A stretch of DNA of 64,000 nucleotides from HGM04593 sp045657945. Its GTDB lineage: Bacteria > Bacteroidota > Bacteroidia > Bacteroidales > Bacteroidaceae. Positions 15,383 through 24,234 of this stretch are shown one piece after another; position 1 is the stretch's first letter, and every line of letters starts with the position of its first letter. The translations under genes and the position numbers were made by a program. The notes beneath the pieces are model-generated. The model searched no databases, was not told where the DNA came from, and saw nothing but the letters and a program-made list of their open reading frames with translations. The DNA lies in the NCBI GenBank assembly GCA_045657945.1, contig JAZOUB010000054.1:1-64000 (forward strand), in the 5' to 3' direction.

Positions 15383-17026
15383 TCAGTACTTGAAACTGCT
15401 TCCACCAAGGAATTCACGCGCGAGCGATGTCGGCGGCAGTTCTTTGTCCTGCAAAGGTACAATATAATCCAGGAAACGCAAAAGCCTTTGCGCCTCGGAA
15501 TACTCGGCACAGTTCTCGGGCACTGCGCGCAGCATGGGCTCGGCCTGTGACTTGAAGACGGCAAGCTCATAGAAAAGCGACGAGTTGAACATTACATCGG
15601 CATTCTCTTGATAGGGGAATATCCATTTCTCCTCGCCACGGCGCACATCGGGCCAACGCATGATGGTTTCGCGCGCCGAGTAGCCGCGGTACTTTGCATC
15701 GCGTATCATACGGCGAAGCAGGCGGTTGTCCGATGTCGATATGTAGTTGTGATAGTCGAGCTTTATCGATGTAAGTGCCGATACATAGATGCGGAACTTG
15801 TCGCTGTCGGGTATCTGCATGGTGAGCATGGGGTTGAGCGCGTGGGTACCCTCAATCACCAGCACCATGTGAGGCTCCAGCTTCAGTCTGTTGCCGTTGA
15901 ACTCGCGCTCGCCGCTCTTGAAATTATATGTGGGCAGTTCCACCTCTTCGCCACCGAGTATGCGACTCAACGACTCGTTGAAATAGGGCAGGTCGATGGA
16001 GTGGATCGATTCAAAATCGTAGTCGCCGTCGGGCTTACGCGGTGTATGCGTGCGGTTCACGAAATAGTCGTCGAGTGATATTGCGTATGGTTTAAGGCCG
16101 CATGCAAGAAGCTGTATGCCAAGGCGTTTGCTGAATGTAGTCTTGCCCGATGATGATGGGCCGGCAATGAGCACTACCCTTGCTCCGCGCTGCGCAATAT
16201 CATCGGCAATGAGCGAGAGACGACGCTCCTGGAGCACCTCGGAGACATTTACAAGGTCTATGCCGAAGCCGGCACGCACGGCTTTGTTGAAATCGCCTAT
16301 TGTCTCGACACCCATTTTCTGATGCCACTGCAGGCGTTCCTCGAAAAGTTCATGCAGCTTCTCCTGTGGCACCTTGTCCTCGAGCTCGGTGGGGCGTTCC
16401 TTGTTGGGGATGCGAAGCAGCACACCGTCATCGTATTTCTCAACCTCGAACAGTGTTATATAGCCTGTGCTTGGAACAAGGCCGTTATAATAGCTATCGA
16501 CATAACCGTCAAGCTCGTAATAACTTGTGTAGAGGTGGTCGTATGTCTCAAGAAGACGCACCTTGTCTACACGCCCCATATTCCTGAAGACCTCAATGGC
16601 ATCGGCTGTGTGGCACTCCACCCTCTTGAAAGGGATGTCGCTGTCAATGACACGCTGCATCCTCTCACGCAGGAGAACCACCTGCTCATCGCTCAGCGAT
16701 GTATCCCTGCGGCAATAATAGCCTTTGGAAATTGCATTCTCGAAACGCACTGTCTCGCCCGGGAACAGTTCGTTCATGGCTTTCATGAATATGAAGGTAA
16801 GCGAGCGCACATACATACGCATTCCGTCATCGGTTGTAATATCTATGAACTCAACATCCTTGTGGCGATATAACCTTAACGCAAGTCCCTCGGTGACATT
16901 GTTCACACGGGCTGCGATAGGCCCGTATGGCATATCCAGTTCCAAAGAATCATAAATTTCCCTTAACGAAACACCGCTGGGGAACTCCCTTGTTACACCA
17001 TTATTCTTACAAAAAATGCGTACCAT
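15383..17026 (-). CDS. TGS-domain nucleoside kinase (uridine kinase-like)
   Basis: 547 residues. An N-terminal TGS-like domain (~1-60) and a threonyl-tRNA-synthetase-like second additional domain (~60-200) precede a P-loop kinase domain (~270-480). The latter has Walker A AGPSSSGKTTFSKRL and the uridine-kinase features SLDDYFVNR and FESIHSIDLPYFN. It probably phosphorylates uridine or a related nucleoside; the RNA-synthetase-like front suggests a sensing role that is not understood. Conserved in Bacteroidota in this domain order. First gene of the kinase-rpoN-esterase transcript and divergent from the ATPase gene at 17207. Confidence 0.9.
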   Translation of the reverse strand: MVRIFCKNNGVTREFPSGVSLREIYDSLELDMPYGPIAARVNNVTEGLALRLYRHKDVEFIDITTDDGMRMYVRSLTFIFMKAMNELFPGETVRFENAISKGYYCRRDTSLSDEQVVLLRERMQRVIDSDIPFKRVECHTADAIEVFRNMGRVDKVRLLETYDHLYTSYYELDGYVDSYYNGLVPSTGYITLFEVEKYDDGVLLRIPNKERPTELEDKVPQEKLHELFEERLQWHQKMGVETIGDFNKAVRAGFGIDLVNVSEVLQERRLSLIADDIAQRGARVVLIAGPSSSGKTTFSKRLGIQLLACGLKPYAISLDDYFVNRTHTPRKPDGDYDFESIHSIDLPYFNESLSRILGGEEVELPTYNFKSGEREFNGNRLKLEPHMVLVIEGTHALNPMLTMQIPDSDKFRIYVSALTSIKLDYHNYISTSDNRLLRRMIRDAKYRGYSARETIMRWPDVRRGEEKWIFPYQENADVMFNSSLFYELAVFKSQAEPMLRAVPENCAEYSEAQRLLRFLDYIVPLQDKELPPTSLAREFLGGSSFKY

Positions 17027-17069
17027 AACTATCTGATTTAAGTTGCTCCGGGAAACACCCGGACATGTT

Positions 17070-17077
17070 CAAAGATA
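17070..17077 (-). promoter_or_regulatory. Promoter -7 box for the nucleoside kinase operon
   Basis: The minus strand reads TATCTTTG (TAnnTTTG) 44 bp before the ATG at 17026. The -33 element is not obvious. The leader contains a 6-bp hairpin, TCCGGG/CCCGGA, around 17048-17064. Confidence 0.5.
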
Positions 17078-17150
17078 GTCACAAACAAACGAGAAAAGAA
17101 GAAACGGAGCGAGATTTTTTGTAAATTTAAACATAATTCACTTTTTCCTA

Positions 17151-17181
17151 TTTGAAATTACACGAACTATGTCTAAATTTG
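17151..17181 (+). promoter_or_regulatory. Promoter of the ATPase/DUF4435 pair
   Basis: TTTG at 17151-17154, a 19-bp spacer and TAAATTTG at 17174-17181 form a perfect Bacteroidota promoter. The expected start site (~17188) lies after the in-frame TTG at 17183 and before the ATG at 17207, which decides the start of the gene. Confidence 0.75.
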
Positions 17182-17206
17182 CTTGCAACACATAACATGG
17201 GATAGT

Positions 17207-18031
17207 ATGGAAAAGATGGCACAATACATAAAAAGTATAGAGATTGATTCGCTTTGGAGCAACCGCAAGCATGTCAATTGGGAGTTGCGACCGGATGTAA
17301 ATATCCTGAGCGGCAACAACGGTGCCGGCAAAAGTACATTCATAAACAGGTCGGCAAGGCATCTTGACATAATGCGCGACGGGCGCATAACCAGCAGCCC
17401 CGAGGATGGCGTGAACATCACATTCTACCCCGAAGACGCCACAAGCATAAATTTTGATGTAATAAGCAGCATAGACCGCCCGATCATGAGCAGTGAGATG
17501 CTGGAGAAGGTTTCGGGAGCCGACATACGCACCGAGCTCGACTGGCAACTCTACAACCTGCAACGCCGCTACCTGAACTACCAGGTGAATATTGGCAACA
17601 GGATTATCTCGTTACTCACCAGTGGCAACCCCGACGACCAACGTCTGGCCACAGAGCTGACAAAACCGAAGAAGCAGTTTCAGGATCTTGTAGATGAGTT
17701 GTTCGCCCCCACCGCAAAGACAATTGTACGCAACTGCAATGAGATACTGTTCAGCCAATATGGCGAGACATTGCAGCCCTACATGCTGTCATCGGGTGAG
17801 AAGCAGATGCTTGTGATACTGCTCACCGCCCTTGTGCAGGAGAACCGCCCGAGCGTGATGCTAATGGACGAGCCCGAAATATCACTGCACATCGAGTGGC
17901 AGCAGCGGTTGATTACCCTTGTGCGCACGCTCAACCCCAACACGCAGATAATTCTATGCACGCACTCCCCTGCTATCATAATGGACGGCTGGATGGATGC
18001 AGTAACCGAGATGGAAGACATCACGAGGTGA
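17207..18031 (+). CDS. Compact ABC/OLD-like ATPase, probable partner of DUF4435 protein
   Basis: 274 residues. Walker A is SGNNGAGKST (~residues 35-44), the ABC-type signature is MLSSGEKQMLVILL (~193-206), Walker B is VMLMDEPEISLHIEWQ (~215-230) with the D-loop, and the H-loop is ILCTHSPAIIMDGW (~245-258). Only a short, partly helical insertion separates the two halves, so it is a minimal SMC/RecF-like ATPase without its own nuclease. The next gene encodes a DUF4435 (TOPRIM-like) protein; this ATPase-plus-DUF4435 pairing is the composition of the PARIS anti-phage system (AriA and AriB), although AriA is larger. An ordinary DNA-repair role is also possible. Confidence 0.8.
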   Translation: MEKMAQYIKSIEIDSLWSNRKHVNWELRPDVNILSGNNGAGKSTFINRSARHLDIMRDGRITSSPEDGVNITFYPEDATSINFDVISSIDRPIMSSEMLEKVSGADIRTELDWQLYNLQRRYLNYQVNIGNRIISLLTSGNPDDQRLATELTKPKKQFQDLVDELFAPTAKTIVRNCNEILFSQYGETLQPYMLSSGEKQMLVILLTALVQENRPSVMLMDEPEISLHIEWQQRLITLVRTLNPNTQIILCTHSPAIIMDGWMDAVTEMEDITR

Positions 18032-18043
18032 AAGGTGAAAAGT

Positions 18044-18222
18044 GAAAGCTGCGAGTAAGCGAGGGCAGAGGAAAAGTTTACTTTTGCTATGCCGAGCGTG
18101 AGCAGTTTCAAGCACACGCAGTGTGGTTAAAACGGAAAGCTGCGAGCAAGTGAGAGCAAAGGAAATTTTCCTTTGCCGTGCGGGAGCAGGTTCAAGCACA
18201 CTAAATGTGGTTAAAACGGAAA
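18044..18222. repeat. Tandem ~90-bp intergenic repeat, two copies
   Basis: Copy one (18044-18134) and copy two (18135-18222) share the order GAAAGCTGCGAG, GAG-GCA-AGGAAA, TTTCAAGCACAC (or GTTCAAGCACAC) and TGTGGTTAAAACGG; copy two is 7 bp shorter in the middle. Each has an inverted repeat at the centre (AAAAGTTTACTTTT in copy one, AAAGGAAATTTTCCTTT in copy two). It looks like a dispersed REP-like intergenic element rather than a gene. It lies in the transcript between the ATPase and DUF4435 genes. Confidence 0.8.
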
Positions 18223-18251
18223 ACTAAAAGCAGGGATAGTACGACTGAGGT

Positions 18252-19256
18252 ATGAAAAGGCTTACAGAATATCTCAATTCGAATTTCATTGAGGCGGCAA
18301 ACTCGTTGCGCCCGAAGAGAGCCGCACAGCGCATCATAGCATACGTGGAGAGCTATGATGACATATCGTTCTGGCGTTCGGTCTTCAACGAGTACGAGAG
18401 CGAGAGAATCCATTTTGAGATTATGCTGCCGGCGCGTACAAAACTCACCAAGGGCAAGAAACAGGCTATGATGAACATGCTGGGCAAGGCATACGGCCGC
18501 AACATGATTGCCTGTGTCGATAGCGACTACGACTACCTGTTGCAGGGCGCGACATCAACATCGCAGCAGATGCTGGAGAACAAGTATATATTGCATACAT
18601 ACGCATATTCAATCGAGAACTACAGGTGCTACGCCGATAGCCTGAAGCAGGTTTGCGTGCTCTGTACACAGAACGACAGTAATGTAATCGACTTCAACGA
18701 GTTCTTCAAGCTCTATTCCAGTATTTCCTACCCCCTGTTCGTGTGGAATGTACTGCTCTACCGCAAGCGCGACACCAAGACAATGAGCATGCTCCATTTC
18801 TGCGAGATTGTACGCCTTTCATCATTCACCATTGACAAGCCTGCATACTCATTGCAGCAGCTGAGCAACCGCGTAAAGCACAATATAAAGATGCTTGAAA
18901 AGCAGTTCCCGGAACTGAAGGAGGAGTACAAGAAGTTGGATGAAGAACTTGCATCATTGGGCATCAGCCCCGACGAGACCTATTTTTATATACAGGGGCA
19001 CCACATCATGAACGGCGTTACAATGCGGGTTCTGCAGCCCGTATGCCGCTACTTGCGTAGCAAACGCGAGGCTGAAATAGAACGCTTTGCCTATCACCGC
19101 CAACAATACAACAACGAACTGGCATCGTACCGCCATAGCCAGTGCGATGTAGCGACAATGCTCTGCAAGAACACCGACTACAAGAACGCAACGCCCTACA
19201 AGCGTCTGAAAGCAGACATTGAGAGATTGCTGCTGTCTATTGAAAGGGGTGTCTGA
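18252..19256 (+). CDS. DUF4435 (TOPRIM-like) protein paired with the ATPase
   Basis: 334 residues. The N-terminal half carries the TOPRIM acid pattern: Glu in AYVESYDDISFW (~residue 33) and D-x-D in ACVDSDYDYL (~residue 90). This is the arrangement in DUF4435 proteins, including the AriB effector of PARIS. The C-terminal half is helical and charged, with no membrane segment. AriB is a nuclease released from AriA when a phage trigger protein is sensed; whether this shorter system behaves likewise is inference. Transcribed after the ATPase gene with a repeat-filled 220-bp gap, and convergent with trkH (10 bp between stops). Confidence 0.8.
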   Translation: MKRLTEYLNSNFIEAANSLRPKRAAQRIIAYVESYDDISFWRSVFNEYESERIHFEIMLPARTKLTKGKKQAMMNMLGKAYGRNMIACVDSDYDYLLQGATSTSQQMLENKYILHTYAYSIENYRCYADSLKQVCVLCTQNDSNVIDFNEFFKLYSSISYPLFVWNVLLYRKRDTKTMSMLHFCEIVRLSSFTIDKPAYSLQQLSNRVKHNIKMLEKQFPELKEEYKKLDEELASLGISPDETYFYIQGHHIMNGVTMRVLQPVCRYLRSKREAEIERFAYHRQQYNNELASYRHSQCDVATMLCKNTDYKNATPYKRLKADIERLLLSIERGV

Positions 19257-19266
19257 AAATAAACCG

Positions 19267-20721
19267 TTATCTTCTCTTCCAGAACACCGGAGTAAAGAGC
19301 AGCAACACTGCAAAGAATTCAAGACGGCCGACAAGCATCTGGAAAGCGCTGAACCACTTCACACCATCCGGTAACATGGCAAATGAAGCCATTGGTCCAT
19401 AATTACCCAACGCCGGACCGACATTACCCACCGACGCCACAGAGAGACTGAACGAATCGAGGAAGTCTATTCCGAAAGCCATGTTGACGAACAGACCAGC
19501 CACAAGCGTGAAGATATATATCACCGTATAGGCAAGTATGGCCGACTGCACGGCAGTGGGTATCACTCTCTTGCTCATGCGCACCGGTATCACTGCGTTT
19601 GGATGCACAATGCGCTTGAACTCATTCCACACCACCTTGAAGAGGATAGATATACGCACACACTTCATGGCACCCGATGTAGAGCCCGAGCATGCACCGA
19701 AGAACATCAGCGCACACAACATCAGCCACAGCAACGGCATCCACGCGGCATAATCAACCGTGGCAAAACCGGTAGTTGTCTGTACCGAGACCACCTGAAA
19801 CACCGATGCGCGGAACGACCCCTCGACACCCTCATTGGTAGTAAAGAATAGGCCGACACCAATAGCAAGAGTAAAGACAGATACTATTATCAGATAAGTC
19901 TTGAACTCGGTATCGCGCAGTAGCGTCATTAACTTGAACTTGAAAATTGCCAGATAGAGCAACGAGAGGTTCACGCCCGAAACGAACATGAAAAATGTTA
20001 TAACATATTCGATTGCCGGCGAATTGAACGCCTCAATACTTGCCTGTTTAGTAGAGAATCCACCTGTAGCAATAGTTGACATTGAGTGGCAAATAGAGTC
20101 AAACCATCCCATACCGGCAACATTCAGCGACACGGCACACATAATGGTAAGAGCTATGTATATAGTCAATATCCAGCGCGCTGTGACCGATATACGGGGG
20201 TGTAGTTTTGAGCGCATGGGGCCCACAGACTCGGCCGAGAAGAGTTTTATGTCGTTCAAGCCGAACATCGGGAACACTGCAACGGTGAAGAATACGATAC
20301 CCAAACCACCTACCCAATGCGTCATCATGCGCCAGAAAAGAATAGATTTTGGAAGCGACTCAATATTCTCCAGAATTGTGGCACCCGTTGTAGAGAAACC
20401 AGACATTGTCTCAAAGAAGGCATCGGTAAAATCGGTTATGCTGTCACTGAGAATATACGGCAACGTGCCAAACAGTGAAAACACCACCCAGCACAGACTC
20501 ACGACTATATAACCATCTTTGAAAGAGACATTGCGGTCGCCACCCTTACACAGAAGAACAAGTACTCCACCCACCAGAGCAACAATACCCGCTGAGGAGA
20601 GGAGAGGTTGCACTGTATTCTCATTGTAGAAGAATGCCACGCCAACGCACAACAACATGAAAAGCGCTTCGATAAAAAGCAGCATTCCAATGACGCGAAA
20701 TATTACTTTAGGGTGAAACAT
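19267..20721 (-). CDS. trkH: Potassium uptake membrane protein TrkH
   Basis: 484 residues with about ten hydrophobic segments arranged in four M1-P-M2 repeats. The selectivity-filter glycines are visible in MSGFSTTGATIL, SMSTIATGGFST, VVSVQTTTGFATVD and SVASVGNVGPALG. It is the inner-membrane channel-like subunit that takes up K+ together with the nucleotide-binding regulator TrkA, encoded 3 bp upstream. The gene is last in a dxs-trkA-trkH run. Confidence 0.95.
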   Translation of the reverse strand: MFHPKVIFRVIGMLLFIEALFMLLCVGVAFFYNENTVQPLLSSAGIVALVGGVLVLLCKGGDRNVSFKDGYIVVSLCWVVFSLFGTLPYILSDSITDFTDAFFETMSGFSTTGATILENIESLPKSILFWRMMTHWVGGLGIVFFTVAVFPMFGLNDIKLFSAESVGPMRSKLHPRISVTARWILTIYIALTIMCAVSLNVAGMGWFDSICHSMSTIATGGFSTKQASIEAFNSPAIEYVITFFMFVSGVNLSLLYLAIFKFKLMTLLRDTEFKTYLIIVSVFTLAIGVGLFFTTNEGVEGSFRASVFQVVSVQTTTGFATVDYAAWMPLLWLMLCALMFFGACSGSTSGAMKCVRISILFKVVWNEFKRIVHPNAVIPVRMSKRVIPTAVQSAILAYTVIYIFTLVAGLFVNMAFGIDFLDSFSLSVASVGNVGPALGNYGPMASFAMLPDGVKWFSAFQMLVGRLEFFAVLLLFTPVFWKRR

Positions 20722-20724
20722 AGT

Positions 20725-22062
20725 TTACTTGAAATATTTTTCCAACTTTTTGAGCACACGCTCAACGCAGAAGAAAATCACATGGTCGCCCGGTTCAATC
20801 ATTGTGTTACCAGAAACATGCACACCGACACCGTTACGTATGAGACCACCGATATTTGCTCCGTCGGGCAATCCAAGGCTCTTCACCGGCTTGCGTGTTA
20901 TAAGGCAGTCATGATTCACGGGGAACTCTGCAACAACAGCCTGAATGAATGTCAGACACTTCACGCTTGACACATCTGTCTTGAGCATCATCTGAAAGAT
21001 GGCACTCGCCGCCAATTTCTTCTTATTGATGACCGAACCGATATCCATTTTTTCGGCCATCGATATATAGTCGATATTCTCAATCTCGGATACCGCACGG
21101 CTCACACCTGCACGCTTTGCTGCAAGACAGGCAATGATATTTGTCTCGGAATTGTCACTCAAGGCTATGAACACATCGGTATGCTCAATACCCTCACTAC
21201 GTAACAGTTCCGGGTCACGAGCATCACCGTTGATGACCATTACCTCATCATCGACAAGTTCCAGAAGCTTGTGACAGCGGTTCAAATCGCTCTCAATTAT
21301 CTTTACATCAATATCATCCGGCACCAACTTGGTGGTGCGCACAGCAATGCGGCTACCGCCCATTATTATAACACTCTTGACTTCGGAGAACTGCTCCTTG
21401 CCGCAGATTTGACGGATATAAGGAATATTATCGTGCGTAGTCATAAAGCAGACAATATCATTTGGAATGATGCAGTCGTTACCGCGCGGAATAATTGTTT
21501 CATCACCACGTTGGAGAGCCACGACGTGATAAGGGATGTCGGACGGCAACTCCTTGAACGGGATGTTTATTATTGATGCATTCTCGCGTACCTTGACACC
21601 AATCATCACCAAGGCACCATTGCCGAACTCAAGCATCTGGCGCATCCAAGAATACTTGATGCTTGTAGCAATCTCCTCGGCTGCCAATTGTTCGGGGTAG
21701 ATGAGTGAATCTACGCCCAAAGAGGCAAAATACTCCTTATGTTTCGGCAGCAGATACTCATAGTTGTCAATACGTGCAATGGTTTTTGCCGCACCAAGAT
21801 AATGAGCAAGTATGCAGGCTGTTATGTTACGGCTCTCATCGGGCGTTACAGCAACGAATAGGTCGGCATCACCCGCACCGGCATCATTAAGAGCCGATAT
21901 TTTTGTAGGGTCACCGACGATTGTCTGCAAGTCGAACGATGTCTCCATTCTGCCCAATTTCTCTTCGCTTTCGTCAAGCAGAACCACGTTCTCTTTCTCG
22001 GATGAAAGCATCTTGGCCAAGTGTGTACCGACAGCACCGGCACCGGCAATGACAATTCTCAT
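20725..22062 (-). CDS. trkA: Trk potassium system regulatory NAD-binding protein TrkA
   Basis: 445 residues with two RCK units, each a Rossmann NAD-binding domain followed by a TrkA-C domain. The first glycine motif is IAGAGAVGTHLA (residues ~4-15), and the second is IMGGSRIAVRTTKL (~230). The protein sits on the cytoplasmic face of TrkH and gates it in response to NAD(H)/ATP. It ends 3 bp before trkH and begins 36 bp after dxs, so the three are co-transcribed. Confidence 0.95.
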   Translation of the reverse strand: MRIVIAGAGAVGTHLAKMLSSEKENVVLLDESEEKLGRMETSFDLQTIVGDPTKISALNDAGAGDADLFVAVTPDESRNITACILAHYLGAAKTIARIDNYEYLLPKHKEYFASLGVDSLIYPEQLAAEEIATSIKYSWMRQMLEFGNGALVMIGVKVRENASIINIPFKELPSDIPYHVVALQRGDETIIPRGNDCIIPNDIVCFMTTHDNIPYIRQICGKEQFSEVKSVIIMGGSRIAVRTTKLVPDDIDVKIIESDLNRCHKLLELVDDEVMVINGDARDPELLRSEGIEHTDVFIALSDNSETNIIACLAAKRAGVSRAVSEIENIDYISMAEKMDIGSVINKKKLAASAIFQMMLKTDVSSVKCLTFIQAVVAEFPVNHDCLITRKPVKSLGLPDGANIGGLIRNGVGVHVSGNTMIEPGDHVIFFCVERVLKKLEKYFK

Positions 22063-22098
22063 AACATCAGACTTTTATTTTTTACAAGCCGTATCCTA

Positions 22099-23994
22099 TC
22101 ATATTCTTTTGAAATCAACAATGGCATCAATCACACTCTCCTTGTCCATTCCGCAAACCTTGTACAACTGTTCTGGAGCGCCATGCTCGACAAAAGCATC
22201 AGGAATACCCAAGATTTTCACTTTTGGAGTGTAAGCGTTTTCCGCCATATATTCAACTACCGCACTGCCAAGACCACCCTTAACGGTTCCGTCCTCAAGC
22301 GTTACGATATATTTGAAGTTTTCGCCAACCTCACGCAGTATATTCTCGTCAATAGGCTTCAAGAAACGCATATCATAGTGAGCGACACTCACTCCCAGTC
22401 TTGCAGCTTCCTTGACAACAGTCTCCATCTGCTTGCCAATAGGTCCTATTGTCAGGAATGCCACATCCTTACCGTCGGCTAGCTTGCGACCTGTACCCAC
22501 CTCTACAGTCTCGAGCGGACAACGCCAATCAACAAGAGAACCCTTGCCACGTGGATAACGTATTACAAATGTGCCCATACCCGGCTGCGTTGCAGTACAC
22601 ATCAGGCGACGCAGTTCGTGTTCATCATAAGGGGAGGAAATTGTAATATCTGGAACAGGACGCAGATATGCAAGGTCAAATGCTCCATGGTGTGTAGGGC
22701 CATCCTCACCGACAATACCGGCACGGTCAAGACACAGAACCATATCCAGACGTTGCAATGCAGCATCGTGGATAAGGTTGTCATATCCTCTCTGCATGAA
22801 CGATGAGTAGATGTTGCAGAATGGCAGCAAGCCACCCTTGGCCAAACCGGCCGAGAATGTAACAGCATGCCCCTCGGCAATACCGACATCGAAGAAACGG
22901 TCTGGGAAGGCATCCATCAGTTTGTTCATTGAGCAGCCTGTAGGCATCGCAGGTGTTATGCCGACAATCTTCTCGTTTTCCCTCGCAAGCTCAACGAGTG
23001 TCTCGCCAAAAACATCCTGAAAACGGGGTGACTCGCCCTCGGTTACAATGCGCTCGCCGGTCTCAATATCAAAGATTCCCGGCTGATGCCATACTGTAGC
23101 GTTCTTTTCGGCAGGCTCCCATCCCTTACCCTTAACAGTGTGTACATGGAGCATGCGAGGGCCTTTCATATCCTTGATGCTTCGCAGCATGCGCACAAGT
23201 TCAAGCACATTGTGTCCGTTCACGGGACCGAAATAGCGCGCACTCATACCCTCGAAAAAGTTATTCTGACGGAAAAGCATCGCCTTGAGACCATTGTTGA
23301 AACGTATCAAGGCATTGGCACGGCGCTCATTGAGGATACCAATCTTTTTCAAAGCCTTGGCAATTCCATAGCGAATCTTGTTGTACGCCCTTGACGAGTG
23401 CATTGATATAAGCAGCTGGCTCATGCCACCCACACTCTTGTCAATAGACATATTGTTATCGTTGAGGATAATCAGAAGATTATTCTTGGCATTTGAGAGG
23501 TTGTTCAAGCCCTCATATGCCAGACCGCCGCTCATTGAACCGTCGCCAATGACAGCAACCACATGCTCGCCGCTGCCTCTCATGGCTGCCGAAACGGCAA
23601 GACCCAATGCTGCCGAAATTGAATTCGAGGCATGACCGGCAACGAATGCGTCATACTCGCTCTCCTCGGGCGATGGGAAAGGCTTTATTCCACCGAACTT
23701 GCGGTTTGTATGGAAGCGGTTGCGACGGCCGGTCAATATTTTGTGACCGTATGCCTGATGACCCACATCCCACACCAACTTGTCATCGGGTGTTGAAAAG
23801 ACATAATGCAGGGCAACTGTCAGTTCCACAGAACCAAGGCTTGACGCAAAATGTCCGGGGTTGTTTGCCAGCGAGTCAATGATGAACGCCCTCAACTCGT
23901 CGCACACCTGCACAAGTTTCTTCTCGGGCAGTTTGCGCAGGTCGGCCGGCGTATCAAGACTCTCAAGTAATGGATATTTTATATCTTTTGCCAT
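22099..23994 (-). CDS. dxs: 1-deoxy-D-xylulose-5-phosphate synthase
   Basis: 631 residues, full length. The order is the thiamine-diphosphate motif GDGSMSGGLAYEGLNN (~residues 152-167), the transketolase-like central domain starting near 315 with the catalytic EGHAVTFSAGLA segment, and the C-terminal transketolase domain. DVGHQAYGHKIL (~75) is the characteristic N-terminal His motif. It condenses pyruvate and glyceraldehyde 3-phosphate in the first step of the MEP isoprenoid pathway. Its promoter is a perfect consensus at 24080-24111, and the trk genes follow in the same transcript. Confidence 0.97.
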   Translation of the reverse strand: MAKDIKYPLLESLDTPADLRKLPEKKLVQVCDELRAFIIDSLANNPGHFASSLGSVELTVALHYVFSTPDDKLVWDVGHQAYGHKILTGRRNRFHTNRKFGGIKPFPSPEESEYDAFVAGHASNSISAALGLAVSAAMRGSGEHVVAVIGDGSMSGGLAYEGLNNLSNAKNNLLIILNDNNMSIDKSVGGMSQLLISMHSSRAYNKIRYGIAKALKKIGILNERRANALIRFNNGLKAMLFRQNNFFEGMSARYFGPVNGHNVLELVRMLRSIKDMKGPRMLHVHTVKGKGWEPAEKNATVWHQPGIFDIETGERIVTEGESPRFQDVFGETLVELARENEKIVGITPAMPTGCSMNKLMDAFPDRFFDVGIAEGHAVTFSAGLAKGGLLPFCNIYSSFMQRGYDNLIHDAALQRLDMVLCLDRAGIVGEDGPTHHGAFDLAYLRPVPDITISSPYDEHELRRLMCTATQPGMGTFVIRYPRGKGSLVDWRCPLETVEVGTGRKLADGKDVAFLTIGPIGKQMETVVKEAARLGVSVAHYDMRFLKPIDENILREVGENFKYIVTLEDGTVKGGLGSAVVEYMAENAYTPKVKILGIPDAFVEHGAPEQLYKVCGMDKESVIDAIVDFKRI

Positions 23995-24079
23995 TTAATT
24001 CAAAAATATCATAACAGCAATGCTGTATAAAAAAGCTACAAGTGCATTAAAGCATACACTATTTGCCATAATTTAACCG

Positions 24080-24111
24080 CAAATATACAGAAAACGAGAC
24101 AAAAAGCAAAA
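24080..24111 (-). promoter_or_regulatory. Promoter of dxs-trkA-trkH
   Basis: On the minus strand TTTTG (24111-24107), a 19-bp spacer and TATATTTG (24087-24080) form a perfect Bacteroidota promoter, about 86 bp before the dxs ATG. Confidence 0.75.
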
Positions 24112-24191
24112 TCTTTCACATTTTACTGTGAGCAAAGAGCTTTTTCATGCTTTTTATAAACAAAGATACAGCAATTATCCACCAAGTTGAT

Positions 24192-24199
24192 TATTTTTG
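24192..24199 (+). promoter_or_regulatory. Promoter -7 box for the GSCFA/murF-alr genes
   Basis: TATTTTTG matches TAnnTTTG, 36 bp before the ATG at 24235. A TTTG at -33 is not present at the usual spacing. Confidence 0.5.
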
Positions 24200-24234
24200 C
24201 ATTTAATTGAAAATGAGACTGCACCTATAACACA

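Noticed and set aside
17183..17206. TTG start for the ATPase gene
   Set aside because: It lies at or before the transcription start predicted from the perfect promoter at 17151-17181; the ATG at 17207 is downstream of it.
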